Part shown: in pieces, positions 53,992-62,264 of the stretch
Layout: each line of letters opens with the position of its first letter
Position numbering within the stretch: position 1 is the first letter of the stretch
From: Pseudomonadota bacterium
Lineage (GTDB): Bacteria; Pseudomonadota; Gammaproteobacteria; Steroidobacterales; Steroidobacteraceae
Reading direction: 5' to 3'
DNA length: 64,000 bases
NCBI GenBank assembly: GCA_037200975.1
Contig: JBBCGI010000001.1
Span: 1,240,001-1,304,000 of the forward strand
The notes under the pieces: generated by a model
Database searches by the model: none
What the model saw: the letters and a program-made list of their open reading frames with translations, nothing else
What the model was told of the DNA's origin: nothing
Program-made: the position numbers and the translations under genes

Positions 53992-54335
53992 GTAGCTCGG
54001 CCGAACATCGGTGGGGCCAGCGCGTACCGGCCAACGTTGCAGTGGTGATCACGCGCGACGGCTGCGTGCGCGGCGTCGGACGCGTGAGCGATGTCAGCCT
54101 GAGCGGCGCGCTGCTCACCACGGCGCTCGAGGTCCCGGTGCACGCCGACATCAGCGTCTCGCTGCCGGGAGAAAACGCGGAGCCGCGCGAGATCCCGGCC
54201 TGCGTGGTCCGGTCGCAGTCCGGAAGCCTGGCCATCGAGTGGCGCGACATGGCGTCGCCACAGGTCATGGCATTCATTCGAGGCATCGCGCCGGACGGCG
54301 CCGGGCTCGAGACGCGCGATCCCTGCGCCGCATGA
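53988..54335 (+). CDS. PilZ-domain protein
   Basis: 115 residues, essentially one PilZ domain: RVPANVAVVITRDG then VSDVSLSGALLTTALEV. The D-x-S-x-x-G motif is intact, but the first motif is R-x-x-x-x-x rather than a clear RxxxR, so cyclic-di-GMP binding is likely but not certain. It starts inside the stop of the stress-protein gene (ATGA), so the two are cotranslated. Confidence 0.83.
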   Translation: MSSSAEHRWGQRVPANVAVVITRDGCVRGVGRVSDVSLSGALLTTALEVPVHADISVSLPGENAEPREIPACVVRSQSGSLAIEWRDMASPQVMAFIRGIAPDGAGLETRDPCAA

Positions 54336-54436
54336 GGCACGCAATCGCGGTTGGTTGGCCGGCGGTCTCTGGGGTAGGCTCGCAACACGAGACCTTCCCA
54401 TCCGCCAGCCGTGGCCAGTGGCCACAATGAGATCAC

Positions 54437-55342
54437 ATGCAGCCGGCCTCAGGCGCCTACGGCGATGGCCTCGCGAAATACTTTCGTGCCGACTCGAGCG
54501 CACACCTCGTCACCATCGCGCCGCGAAAGCCGAAGCTCGCCGTAACCCGCATCCGGCGCGACACGCCGGGCCACGGCCTGACATCCGCCCTGCCGCCGGA
54601 GTCCGCGTTCTCCGTCCTGCTGCAGCTGCGGGATTCACCCAAGCGCGAGCTGTTCATCGGCGGGCGTTCGGTCTATCGCGGCGGTTATGCCGCACGGACC
54701 ACCAGCATCGTCGATCTCGAGCAGGAGCCGACCGCGCATCTGGATAGCCCGTTCGACGTGCTGCATTTCTACGTGTCGCGCGCGGCGCTCAACGAGATCT
54801 CCAACGAACACGGCGCGCCGCGCATCGCCACGCTCACCTGCGAGCGCGGGGTGTTCGATCCCACCGTGTGGCATCTGGGTGCCGCGCTGCTGCCCGCGCT
54901 CGAACGTCCCGATGAAATCGGGGCGATGTACGCCGACCACCTGCTGGTGGCGACCCACACCTATTTCGCGGTCGCCTTCGGCGGCATGCGGGTACCGGCG
55001 CACGGCCGGCGCGGTGGACTCGCGCCCTGGCAGGTGCGCTGCGCCACCGATCTCATGATCGCGCGGCTCGGCGAGGACATTTCGCTGGCCGAGCCGGCCG
55101 CGGCCTGTGGGTTGTCGTCAAACTACTTCGCGCGTGCGTTCAAACGCAGCGTGGGAACACCACCGCATCGCTGGTTGCTGCTGCAACGGGTACTGCGCGC
55201 CAAGTCGTTGCTGCGCGATGCCGACCGCTCGCTGACCGACATCGCCGCCGCCTGCGGCTTCGCGGATCAAAGCCACTTCACGCGTGTATTCACCGGCATC
55301 GTCGGCGCCAGTCCCGGCGCCTGGCGCAAGCTGGTGCAATAG
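54437..55342 (+). CDS. AraC-family transcriptional regulator
   Basis: 301 residues. The N-terminal sensory half has no cupin motif that I can name; the C-terminal half has two HTH units (LAEPAAACGLSSNYFARAFKRSVG; LTDIAAACGFADQSHFTRVFTGIVGASPGAWRK). It is upstream of and on the same strand as the hydrolase-cupin and isochorismatase-type genes, which it may control; 103 bp separate it from the former. Confidence 0.92.
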   Translation: MQPASGAYGDGLAKYFRADSSAHLVTIAPRKPKLAVTRIRRDTPGHGLTSALPPESAFSVLLQLRDSPKRELFIGGRSVYRGGYAARTTSIVDLEQEPTAHLDSPFDVLHFYVSRAALNEISNEHGAPRIATLTCERGVFDPTVWHLGAALLPALERPDEIGAMYADHLLVATHTYFAVAFGGMRVPAHGRRGGLAPWQVRCATDLMIARLGEDISLAEPAAACGLSSNYFARAFKRSVGTPPHRWLLLQRVLRAKSLLRDADRSLTDIAAACGFADQSHFTRVFTGIVGASPGAWRKLVQ

Positions 55343-55445
55343 ACGCCGCGGCGGTTTTCGCGAACCGCCGTCAGGAATCTCCAAGAACTCCCGGGTGCCG
55401 GCGGCGAGACTCGCGCCCGCATTCAGCATTCAGGGAGCAACTTCC

Positions 55446-56792
55446 GTGGCAACTCAATTCACCGTCCGCGTTTTCGCGTGGACCTGCGCAGCCTTGCTGC
55501 CGATCGCCGCACCGGCGCGCGCCGACAGCTTCGATTTTCCCGCCGGCTTCCGCACGCAGGAAATCGCCACCAATGGAACCACGTTGCACGTGCGCGTCGG
55601 CGGAACGGGACCGGCGGTGGTGCTCATCCACGGATACGGCGACACGGGCGACATGTGGGTGCCGCTGGCCGCCGCTCTGGCGAGTAAACACACCGTCGTC
55701 GTACCGGACCTGCGCGGCATGGGGCTTTCGGCGCTCGCTGCGGACGGCTTCACCAAGAAGAATCAGGCGGAAGACATCGCTGGCGTGCTCAGCGCGCTGC
55801 ACATCGAACGTGCCGACGTCGTCGGCCACGACATCGGCAACATGGTCGCGTTCGCATTCGCCCAGGCTCATCAGGACCGCACGACACGGCTCGTGATGAT
55901 GGACGCGCCGGTGCCGGGAATCGGGCCGTGGGACGAGATCCTCAAGAATCCCTTGCTGTGGCATTTCCGTTTCGGCGGTCCCGACATGGAACGGCTGGTC
56001 GCCGGCCGCGAGCGCATCTATCTCGACCGGTTCTGGAACGAATTCTCGGCCGACCCCGCGCATTTTCCGGAAGAATCGCGACGCCACTATGCGGCGCTGT
56101 ACGCGCAGCCCGGCCGCATGCACGCGGGCTTCCGGCAGTTCGCGGCCTTCGATCAGGACGCGATCGACAACCGCGCGTCGGCGGCCGTCGGACGCTTGAA
56201 GATGCCGGTGCTCGCCATCGGCGGCGATCACTCCTTCGGCTCCACGATGGCGTTCGTGATGCGGTTCGCCGCCGACGACGTGCACGAGGCCGTGATCGCC
56301 AACTCCGGTCACTGGCTGATGGAAGAGCAAACGCAGGCGACCGTCGCGGCGATTCGCGCTTTCCTGGACCGCGGCGCCGCGCTGGCGGAAGCACGGCTGA
56401 CGTCGGCGGAGGTCGATGCGCTGTCGCGCGATGGTGCCGGCGCGGGAACCTCGGGACTGAGCGGCGTGCAGACCACCGTCCTGTCGGGCGATCCGAATGC
56501 GCCCGGCCCGTACGCGTTCGAGATCCGCGTCCCCGCCCGCACGCGGATTGCCGCGCACAGCCATCGCGACAATCGCACCGCGCTCGTCGTCTCGGGCGAA
56601 TGGCATTTTGGCTACGGCGAGAAGGCCAACGAGTCCGCAACGCGAACGCTGGGACCCGGCGGTTTCTACACCGAGCCCGCGGGCCAGCCGCATTTCGCCT
56701 TCACGGGCGATCTGCCGGCCGTCGTCTACATCACGGGGCAAGGCCCGACGGATACCACCTACGTCGCTTCCTCCGGAACGAAGGTACGCTAG
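55446..56792 (+). CDS. Secreted alpha/beta hydrolase fused to a C-terminal cupin
   Basis: 448 residues from a GTG start with GGGAG upstream; Sec signal about 1-27. The hydrolase domain (about 35-325) has HGYGDTGDMW (oxyanion-hole segment) and V-G-H128-D129-I-G, so the nucleophile is Asp as in epoxide hydrolases and haloalkane dehalogenases, not Ser. The His and acid of the triad are near NSGHWLMEE. From about residue 370 follows a cupin with AAHSHRDNRTALVVSGEWHFGYG and PGGFYTEPAGQPHFAF. Hydrolase-cupin fusions in one secreted chain are unusual. Substrate is unknown. Confidence 0.85.
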   Translation: MATQFTVRVFAWTCAALLPIAAPARADSFDFPAGFRTQEIATNGTTLHVRVGGTGPAVVLIHGYGDTGDMWVPLAAALASKHTVVVPDLRGMGLSALAADGFTKKNQAEDIAGVLSALHIERADVVGHDIGNMVAFAFAQAHQDRTTRLVMMDAPVPGIGPWDEILKNPLLWHFRFGGPDMERLVAGRERIYLDRFWNEFSADPAHFPEESRRHYAALYAQPGRMHAGFRQFAAFDQDAIDNRASAAVGRLKMPVLAIGGDHSFGSTMAFVMRFAADDVHEAVIANSGHWLMEEQTQATVAAIRAFLDRGAALAEARLTSAEVDALSRDGAGAGTSGLSGVQTTVLSGDPNAPGPYAFEIRVPARTRIAAHSHRDNRTALVVSGEWHFGYGEKANESATRTLGPGGFYTEPAGQPHFAFTGDLPAVVYITGQGPTDTTYVASSGTKVR

Positions 56793-56806
56793 TTAGGGGA
56801 ACGTCC

Positions 56807-57418
56807 ATGACTTCGTTCAAGGCCATCCGCGATCCGGTTGCCGATCACCTGCTCACGCCGCAGAACGCCGCGCTGGTGATCATCGATTTCCAGCCGGTAC
56901 AGGTCGCGTCGATCCAGTCCCGCCCGAAGCGCGAACTGGTCACCAACATCACCGCGCTCGCGCGGATCGGGAAACTCTACGGGTTGCCGATCGTGCTCTC
57001 CACGGTGAACGTGAAGACCGGCCGCAACCAGCCCACCATTCACCAGATCACGGACGTGTTGGGCGGCGTGCAGACCTTCGACCGGACATCCATCAATGCG
57101 TGGGAGGACGAGGATTTCGTGCGTGCCGTGAAGGCCACGGGCCGCAAAAAACTCATCATGGCGGCGCTCTGGACTGAAGTCTGCCTCGTCCATCCCGCGC
57201 TCGATGCGATCCGGGAAGGTTTCGAGGTCTATCCAGTCATCGACTGCGTGGGAGGCACCTCTCCCGAAGCGCATGACCTAGGCGTGCTGCGGCTCGTGCA
57301 GGCCGGCGCGAAACCGGTCGGCTGGGTGCAGCTCATCTGCGAGCTGCAACGCGACTGGAATCGCGAGAAGACCACGGCCGGATTCGCGGACATCCTGTTT
57401 GCCGTCGAAGGGCACTGA
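56807..57418 (+). CDS. Isochorismatase-family cysteine hydrolase
   Basis: 203 residues of the YcaC/nicotinamidase-like fold: catalytic D27 in LVIIDFQPVQ, Lys in GRKKLIMAALWTE and nucleophile C126 in TEVCLVHPAL. Cytosolic, no signal. It is 14 bp after the hydrolase-cupin stop and probably cotranscribed with it. The family hydrolyses amides or imides; the substrate is not deducible, although the neighbour suggests a shared degradative step. Confidence 0.92.
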   Translation: MTSFKAIRDPVADHLLTPQNAALVIIDFQPVQVASIQSRPKRELVTNITALARIGKLYGLPIVLSTVNVKTGRNQPTIHQITDVLGGVQTFDRTSINAWEDEDFVRAVKATGRKKLIMAALWTEVCLVHPALDAIREGFEVYPVIDCVGGTSPEAHDLGVLRLVQAGAKPVGWVQLICELQRDWNREKTTAGFADILFAVEGH

Positions 57419-57507
57419 GCCGCCGTCGATCGATACCAATGTGCAATCCTTTCGCCGGCAGGCCTGTGCTCTGATCCCGCTCCCAGGTGCAATGCAGGGA
57501 GATCGGG

Positions 57508-58245
57508 ATGGACAAGCTGCTTTCGGCGGTTCTGGACGCACACGGCGGATTGCACAACTGGGCCGGTATCACGCGGATCACCGCGCAGATGTCGCTGGGC
57601 GGCCCCTTCTGGGGCGCGCGCGGCTGGCCCGATGTCTACGCCAAACAAACCGTCACCATCGATCCGCACCGGGAGCACATCCGTTTCGAACCCTTCACCG
57701 CGGAAGGCCGCGCGTCGGTGCTGGAAGTTGGGCCAGAGCGTGTGACGATCTCGACCGCCGATGGCCAGGTGATAGAACAGCGTCTCGATCCACGCCTGAC
57801 TTTTCCCGGAGCATTCGACCCGTTCAGCACGCCCTGGGACGCGATCCAGGTGGCCTACTTCACGAGCGCCGCCGTCTGGAACTACTTGACGGAACCTTTC
57901 GTGTTCACGCAACCGGGTGTCGACGCGCGTGAGATCGAGCCCTGGGCGGAAGGTGCGCAAAGCTGGCGGCGACTCGCCGTGACGTTTCCGCCATCGATCG
58001 CGAATCACAATGCCAGCCAGATTTTTTACTACGACGATGAGTTCATGCAGCGCCGGATGGACTACTCCCCCGATGTGACCGGGAGTCCACCGGTCGCGCA
58101 CTACACGCATGATCCCAGGGTCTTCGACGGTTTCGTGTTTTCAACACGGCGGCGAGTGCACCTGCACGACGAGCAGGGTGTCGCCAACCAGGAATTCGCA
58201 CCCATCACCATCGACATCGATTCCGTTCGCGTCGATCGCACCTGA
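57508..58245 (+). CDS. Conserved protein of unknown function
   Basis: 245 residues, no signal peptide or membrane segment. It begins LLSAVLDAHGGLHNWAGITRITAQMSLGG, a pattern seen at the start of small beta-rich proteins that resemble lipoprotein-sorting folds, and continues with regular beta strands; no catalytic motif is visible. GGGAG precedes the ATG of MDKLLSAV. It is convergent with kdpE. Confidence 0.75.
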   Translation: MDKLLSAVLDAHGGLHNWAGITRITAQMSLGGPFWGARGWPDVYAKQTVTIDPHREHIRFEPFTAEGRASVLEVGPERVTISTADGQVIEQRLDPRLTFPGAFDPFSTPWDAIQVAYFTSAAVWNYLTEPFVFTQPGVDAREIEPWAEGAQSWRRLAVTFPPSIANHNASQIFYYDDEFMQRRMDYSPDVTGSPPVAHYTHDPRVFDGFVFSTRRRVHLHDEQGVANQEFAPITIDIDSVRVDRT

Positions 58246-58268
58246 TCTTCCGCAGTCGCGTCGTTCAC

Positions 58269-58973
58269 TCAAGGCTGCGGGTCGTCGACACGCAAGCGAT
58301 AGCCGAGCCCGGCCTCGGTGACGAGATAGCGCGGCCGCTGTGGATCCGGCTCGAGCTTGGCGCGCAATTTCCTGATGCAAACCCGCAGGCTGCGCGTGTC
58401 GTCAACCTGCGCCGGTCCCCACACCTCCCGGATCAGGCGGTCCTGCTTTACGATCGTGCCGGGCTGACGCGCCAGGTTCTCGAGCACGCGGAATTCGAGC
58501 GGCGTCAGGTGGCTGGCGGGTGACAGCCCGTGCGCTTCGCGCCGGGCGAGGTCGATGACGACCGCGCCCAGCCGGATCACCGAAGACGGCAGCGCACCGG
58601 TGGCGGTGCGGCGCAGCGCGGCGCGCACGCGCGCCAGCAACTCGTCGGCACCAAACGGCTTGGTCACATAGTCGTCCGCGCCCGCATCGAGCGCCGCGAT
58701 CTTCTGCGCCTCCGCGGTCCGCGCCGACAGCACGATGATGGGCACGGCCGACCAGGACCGCACCGCGCGAATCAGCTCCACGCCGTCGCGATCCGGCAGG
58801 CCGAGGTCCACGATCGCGAGGTCCGGCTTGTGGGCGCGCGCCTCGATCTCGCCGCGCGCCGCGGAGGCTGCCTCGATGACCCGATAGTTAGCTGCGCTGA
58901 GCAGCGCGCGCAGCACGTCGCGGATGCCCGCATCGTCTTCCACTACGAGCACCTGGTGCATCGCCAGCGTCAT
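58269..58973 (-). CDS. kdpE: KdpE potassium-responsive response regulator
   Basis: 234 residues of the OmpR/PhoB class: receiver with acidic VVEDD, phosphoacceptor D56 in LAIVDLGLPDRDG and Lys in VTKPF, then a winged-helix domain (GLSPASHLTPLEFRVLENLARQPGTIVKQDRLIREVWG). The start overlaps the kdpD stop (ATGA). It activates kdpFABC under potassium limitation when phosphorylated by KdpD. Confidence 0.96.
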   Translation of the reverse strand: MTLAMHQVLVVEDDAGIRDVLRALLSAANYRVIEAASAARGEIEARAHKPDLAIVDLGLPDRDGVELIRAVRSWSAVPIIVLSARTAEAQKIAALDAGADDYVTKPFGADELLARVRAALRRTATGALPSSVIRLGAVVIDLARREAHGLSPASHLTPLEFRVLENLARQPGTIVKQDRLIREVWGPAQVDDTRSLRVCIRKLRAKLEPDPQRPRYLVTEAGLGYRLRVDDPQP

Positions 58974-61654
58974 GCCGGTGCCGCAACGGTGGGCAGCGTG
59001 AACTCGAAACGCGCGCCGCCACCCGGCCGCGCGGCGGCGCGGATGTCGCCCCCATGCGCCTGGGCGATCGCGCGGCAGATCGCAAGCCCCAGGCCCACGC
59101 CCGCGATCACGCCCTCGCCGTCGCCGCGCTGGAACTTGTCGAACAGACGGGCGGGATCGCCCGGCGGCAACCCCGGGCCATTGTCGTCGACGACAACGCG
59201 CAACCAGGCGGCTTCCGGCACCGCCGTGATCGTGGCGTGGGTTCCAGCCGGCGTGTACTTGATGAAATTGTCGAACAGATTGACCAGCAGCTGCACGACC
59301 AGTGTTGCATCCACGTACATCGGCGGCAGGTCGTCGGGTAGTTCGAGATCGACCGGATGATCCACGAGGCGGTGCTGCAGGCGCTCGAGCGCCACGGCCA
59401 CCAGGTCGTCGATAGATTCCCAGTCGCGGCGCAGCGCCGGCACGCCCGCCTCGAATCGCGTCAGGTCGAGCACGTTCGAGACGAGCTCCGACATCTCGCG
59501 TGCGCGCGTTTCGATGGTCCGGGCCAGCGCCTGGCGCGTGTTTTCGTCGAGCGACGGCCCGTGTTGCGCGAGTGTGCTGCCGGCGCCCGCCATGACCGCG
59601 AGCGGCGTGCGCAGGTCATGCGAGATCGACGCCAGCAAGGTGTTGCGCAGACTCTCGCTCTGCGATGCCACGCGCGCCGCTTCCGCCTGCGCGGCCAGCA
59701 GCTCACGTTCGAGTGCCAGGCCGATCTGCCCGGCAAAGGTCTCGAGCAGGTGCAGCTGCTCGGGCAGCAACACCAGCCGCCGGTTGTGCGGCAGCACCGC
59801 CAGCACGCCTAACAAGCGCCGCGAATCGCCGAGCGGCAGGTAGAGCGCGGGCGCGGCCGGTAACGTGTCGGAGCCGAATCCCGCGCGGCGCCCATGATCG
59901 AGCACCCACTGCGCCACCGCCAGATCCGCGCCGCGGTACGAACCTTCGCCCGGAGGATCGCGCGGCCAGTGAAGATTTCCGGAATCCCCCGGCAGCAACA
60001 GCACCGCCGCGCATTGGAACCCTTCGGCCACGTGTTTCACCGCGCTGCGCGCGATGCCCGCGGTGCCGCGCGTCGCGGCGAGCTCCCGGCTCATGCGGTA
60101 CAGCAGCGCGGTGCGCCGCTCGCGCGCGCCGGCCACCCGCGTCTGCTGACGCACGTTCGCCATCAGCGTCGCGATGACCAGCGCGATGGTCAGCATCACG
60201 CCGAAGGTGACCAGATACTCGGCGTCGCCCACCGCCAACGTGAACCGCGGCGGCACGAAGAAGAAGTCGAAGGCGGCGACGTTCAACACGGCCGCCAGCA
60301 CCGAGGGGCCGTGCCCGAAACGCAGCCCCGTGGCCGTGACCCCTAGTAGATAGACCATCACGAGATTCGAGAGCTCGAGATACGGAAACATGAGCTGCGC
60401 GACGCCGGTGCAGGCGGCCGTGATCGCGAGCGTGGCGACATACCGGCTCCAGCGGATCGGCTGCGCGCGTTCACCCGGCGGCGGCCGCGGCAGGTCCGGC
60501 TGACCGCGCGCGGCAATGGTGATGACATCGAAATCGCGCGCGCGCAGCGCCAGCGCAGTGGCCGCCGACGGCCGCAACCAGGCGCGCCAGCCGCGCCGCT
60601 TCGGGGCGCCGAGCACGACGCGCGTAAAGCGCCGCGTGGTCGCGTACTCGAGCAGTGCGTTCACGGCGGAGGTGCCACCGAGCGTCACCGTCTCCGCGCC
60701 CAGCGATTCCGCCAGCCGCAGCAGCGCAATGCGCCGGTCGCGTTCCTTCTCCGACAGCCGCAGCAGCGCCGGCGTCTCCACGTAGACCACGGTCCATTCG
60801 GCATCGAGCGCATCCGCCAGGCGTTTGCCGGAACGGATCGTCTGTTCGGATTGCGGATCCGGACCGGTCGCGACCAGCACGCGGTCGCGCGCCAGCCAGC
60901 CGCGTGATTCATCGTCGGGTGCGCGCGCCGTGCGCGCAGCAACCTCGAGCCGATCGGTCATGCGCCGCAACGCCAGCTCGCGCAGCGCGAGCAGGTTCGG
61001 CCGGCGGAAGAAACGATCGCTGGCGGTGTCGGCATCCTGCGGCCGGTAGATCTTGCCGGCGCGCAGCCGCGCCAGCAGGTCGTCCGGCGGCAGGTCTATC
61101 AACTCGACCTCATGCGCCTCGTCGAAGATGCGGTCGGGCAAGGTCTCGCGCTGCCTGACGCCCGTGATCTGCGCGACGACGTCATTGAGGCTTTCGAGAT
61201 GCTGGACGTTGACGGTGGTCCAGACATCGATGCCGGCCTCCAGCAGCTCTTCGATGTCCTGCCAGCGCTTCGGATGGCGCGGCGCGGGTTCACCACCCGA
61301 AACATTGGAGTGCGCGAGCTCGTCGACGACGAGGACAGCCGGATGCCGCGCGAGCGCCGCGTCCAGGTTGAACTCCTGGCGCACGATGTCGTGGTATCGC
61401 ACGGCTAGCGTGGGCAGCAGCTCGAGACCGTCCATCAGCCGCTCGGTCTCGACGCGGCCATGCGGCTCGACGTAGCCGATGGCGAGATCCACGCCGTTGG
61501 CGCGTGCCGCGCGCGCGGCTTCGAGCATGGCGTAGGTCTTGCCGACGCCGGCGGTGGCGCCGAAGAAAATCCGCAGCCGCCCGCGCCGGGCCCGGGCTTC
61601 TTCGGCCTTTACGTGTTCCAGCAGCTCATCGGGATCCGGCCGCTGTTCGGACAT
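58970..61654 (-). CDS. kdpD: KdpD potassium sensor histidine kinase
   Basis: 894 residues: N-terminal KdpD domain with Walker A (FFGATAGVGKT, residues 31-40) and VDELAHSNVSG, a UspA-like domain (~250-370), four DUF4118 helices (~400-500), a GAF-like region and a C-terminal kinase with ASISHDLRTPLAVMAG. A full-length KdpD. It lies 3 bp after kdpC and overlaps kdpE by 4 bp. Confidence 0.97.
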   Translation of the reverse strand: MSEQRPDPDELLEHVKAEEARARRGRLRIFFGATAGVGKTYAMLEAARAARANGVDLAIGYVEPHGRVETERLMDGLELLPTLAVRYHDIVRQEFNLDAALARHPAVLVVDELAHSNVSGGEPAPRHPKRWQDIEELLEAGIDVWTTVNVQHLESLNDVVAQITGVRQRETLPDRIFDEAHEVELIDLPPDDLLARLRAGKIYRPQDADTASDRFFRRPNLLALRELALRRMTDRLEVAARTARAPDDESRGWLARDRVLVATGPDPQSEQTIRSGKRLADALDAEWTVVYVETPALLRLSEKERDRRIALLRLAESLGAETVTLGGTSAVNALLEYATTRRFTRVVLGAPKRRGWRAWLRPSAATALALRARDFDVITIAARGQPDLPRPPPGERAQPIRWSRYVATLAITAACTGVAQLMFPYLELSNLVMVYLLGVTATGLRFGHGPSVLAAVLNVAAFDFFFVPPRFTLAVGDAEYLVTFGVMLTIALVIATLMANVRQQTRVAGARERRTALLYRMSRELAATRGTAGIARSAVKHVAEGFQCAAVLLLPGDSGNLHWPRDPPGEGSYRGADLAVAQWVLDHGRRAGFGSDTLPAAPALYLPLGDSRRLLGVLAVLPHNRRLVLLPEQLHLLETFAGQIGLALERELLAAQAEAARVASQSESLRNTLLASISHDLRTPLAVMAGAGSTLAQHGPSLDENTRQALARTIETRAREMSELVSNVLDLTRFEAGVPALRRDWESIDDLVAVALERLQHRLVDHPVDLELPDDLPPMYVDATLVVQLLVNLFDNFIKYTPAGTHATITAVPEAAWLRVVVDDNGPGLPPGDPARLFDKFQRGDGEGVIAGVGLGLAICRAIAQAHGGDIRAAARPGGGARFEFTLPTVAAPA

Positions 61655-61657
61655 GGA

Positions 61658-62254
61658 TCAGTTCGCCTGTTTGCCCTGCGCGTCGAGCGCGAGATTCAAT
61701 TCCAGCACATTGACGCGCGGTTCGCCGAGGAAGCCGAACGTGCGTCCTTGGGTCGCGGCGGCGATCAGCTTGCGCACGCCGGCCACGTCGATGCCGCGGG
61801 CGCGCGCGACGCGCCCGGCCTGATACTCGGCCGCGGCCGGCGAAATATGCGGGTCGAGACCACTGCCGGACGCGGTGACGAGATCCACCGGCACCGGTGC
61901 GGTATTGCCCGGATCCGCGGCGCGCAACGCGGCAATCCGGTCTTTCACCGCGGTGAGTAATGCCGGATTGGTCGCCGCCTGGTTCGAGCCCGAAGACACG
62001 GCGCCGTTGTCGGGAAACGGACCGGTCGCGGACGGGCGGCCCCAGAAGTAACGCGGGCTCGTGAAAGACTGGCCAAGCAGCTTCGAGCCGACTGCCTTGC
62101 CATCCCTTTCGATGACGCTGCCGGTGGCGCGCTCGGGCACCGCCAGCTGGGCGAAGATCCACACCACACCTGGATAGGCGACTCCGGTGATGACAGTCAA
62201 CAACGCGAAGATCACCAGCGTGGCTTTCAGTTCTCGCAACATGCCCTTCTCCAT
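61658..62254 (-). CDS. kdpC: KdpC, subunit of the KdpFABC potassium ATPase
   Basis: 198 residues: one N-terminal helix (LVIFALLTVITGVAYPGVVWIFAQLAVP) and the periplasmic KdpC domain (SKLLGQSFTSPRYFWGRPSATGPFPDNGAVSSGSNQAATNPAL; DLVTASGSGLDPHISPAAAEYQAGRVARARG). It stabilises and assists nucleotide binding of the transporter. 10 bp separate it from kdpB. Confidence 0.96.
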   Translation of the reverse strand: MEKGMLRELKATLVIFALLTVITGVAYPGVVWIFAQLAVPERATGSVIERDGKAVGSKLLGQSFTSPRYFWGRPSATGPFPDNGAVSSGSNQAATNPALLTAVKDRIAALRAADPGNTAPVPVDLVTASGSGLDPHISPAAAEYQAGRVARARGIDVAGVRKLIAAATQGRTFGFLGEPRVNVLELNLALDAQGKQAN

Positions 62255-62264
62255 GAAATGCTCC

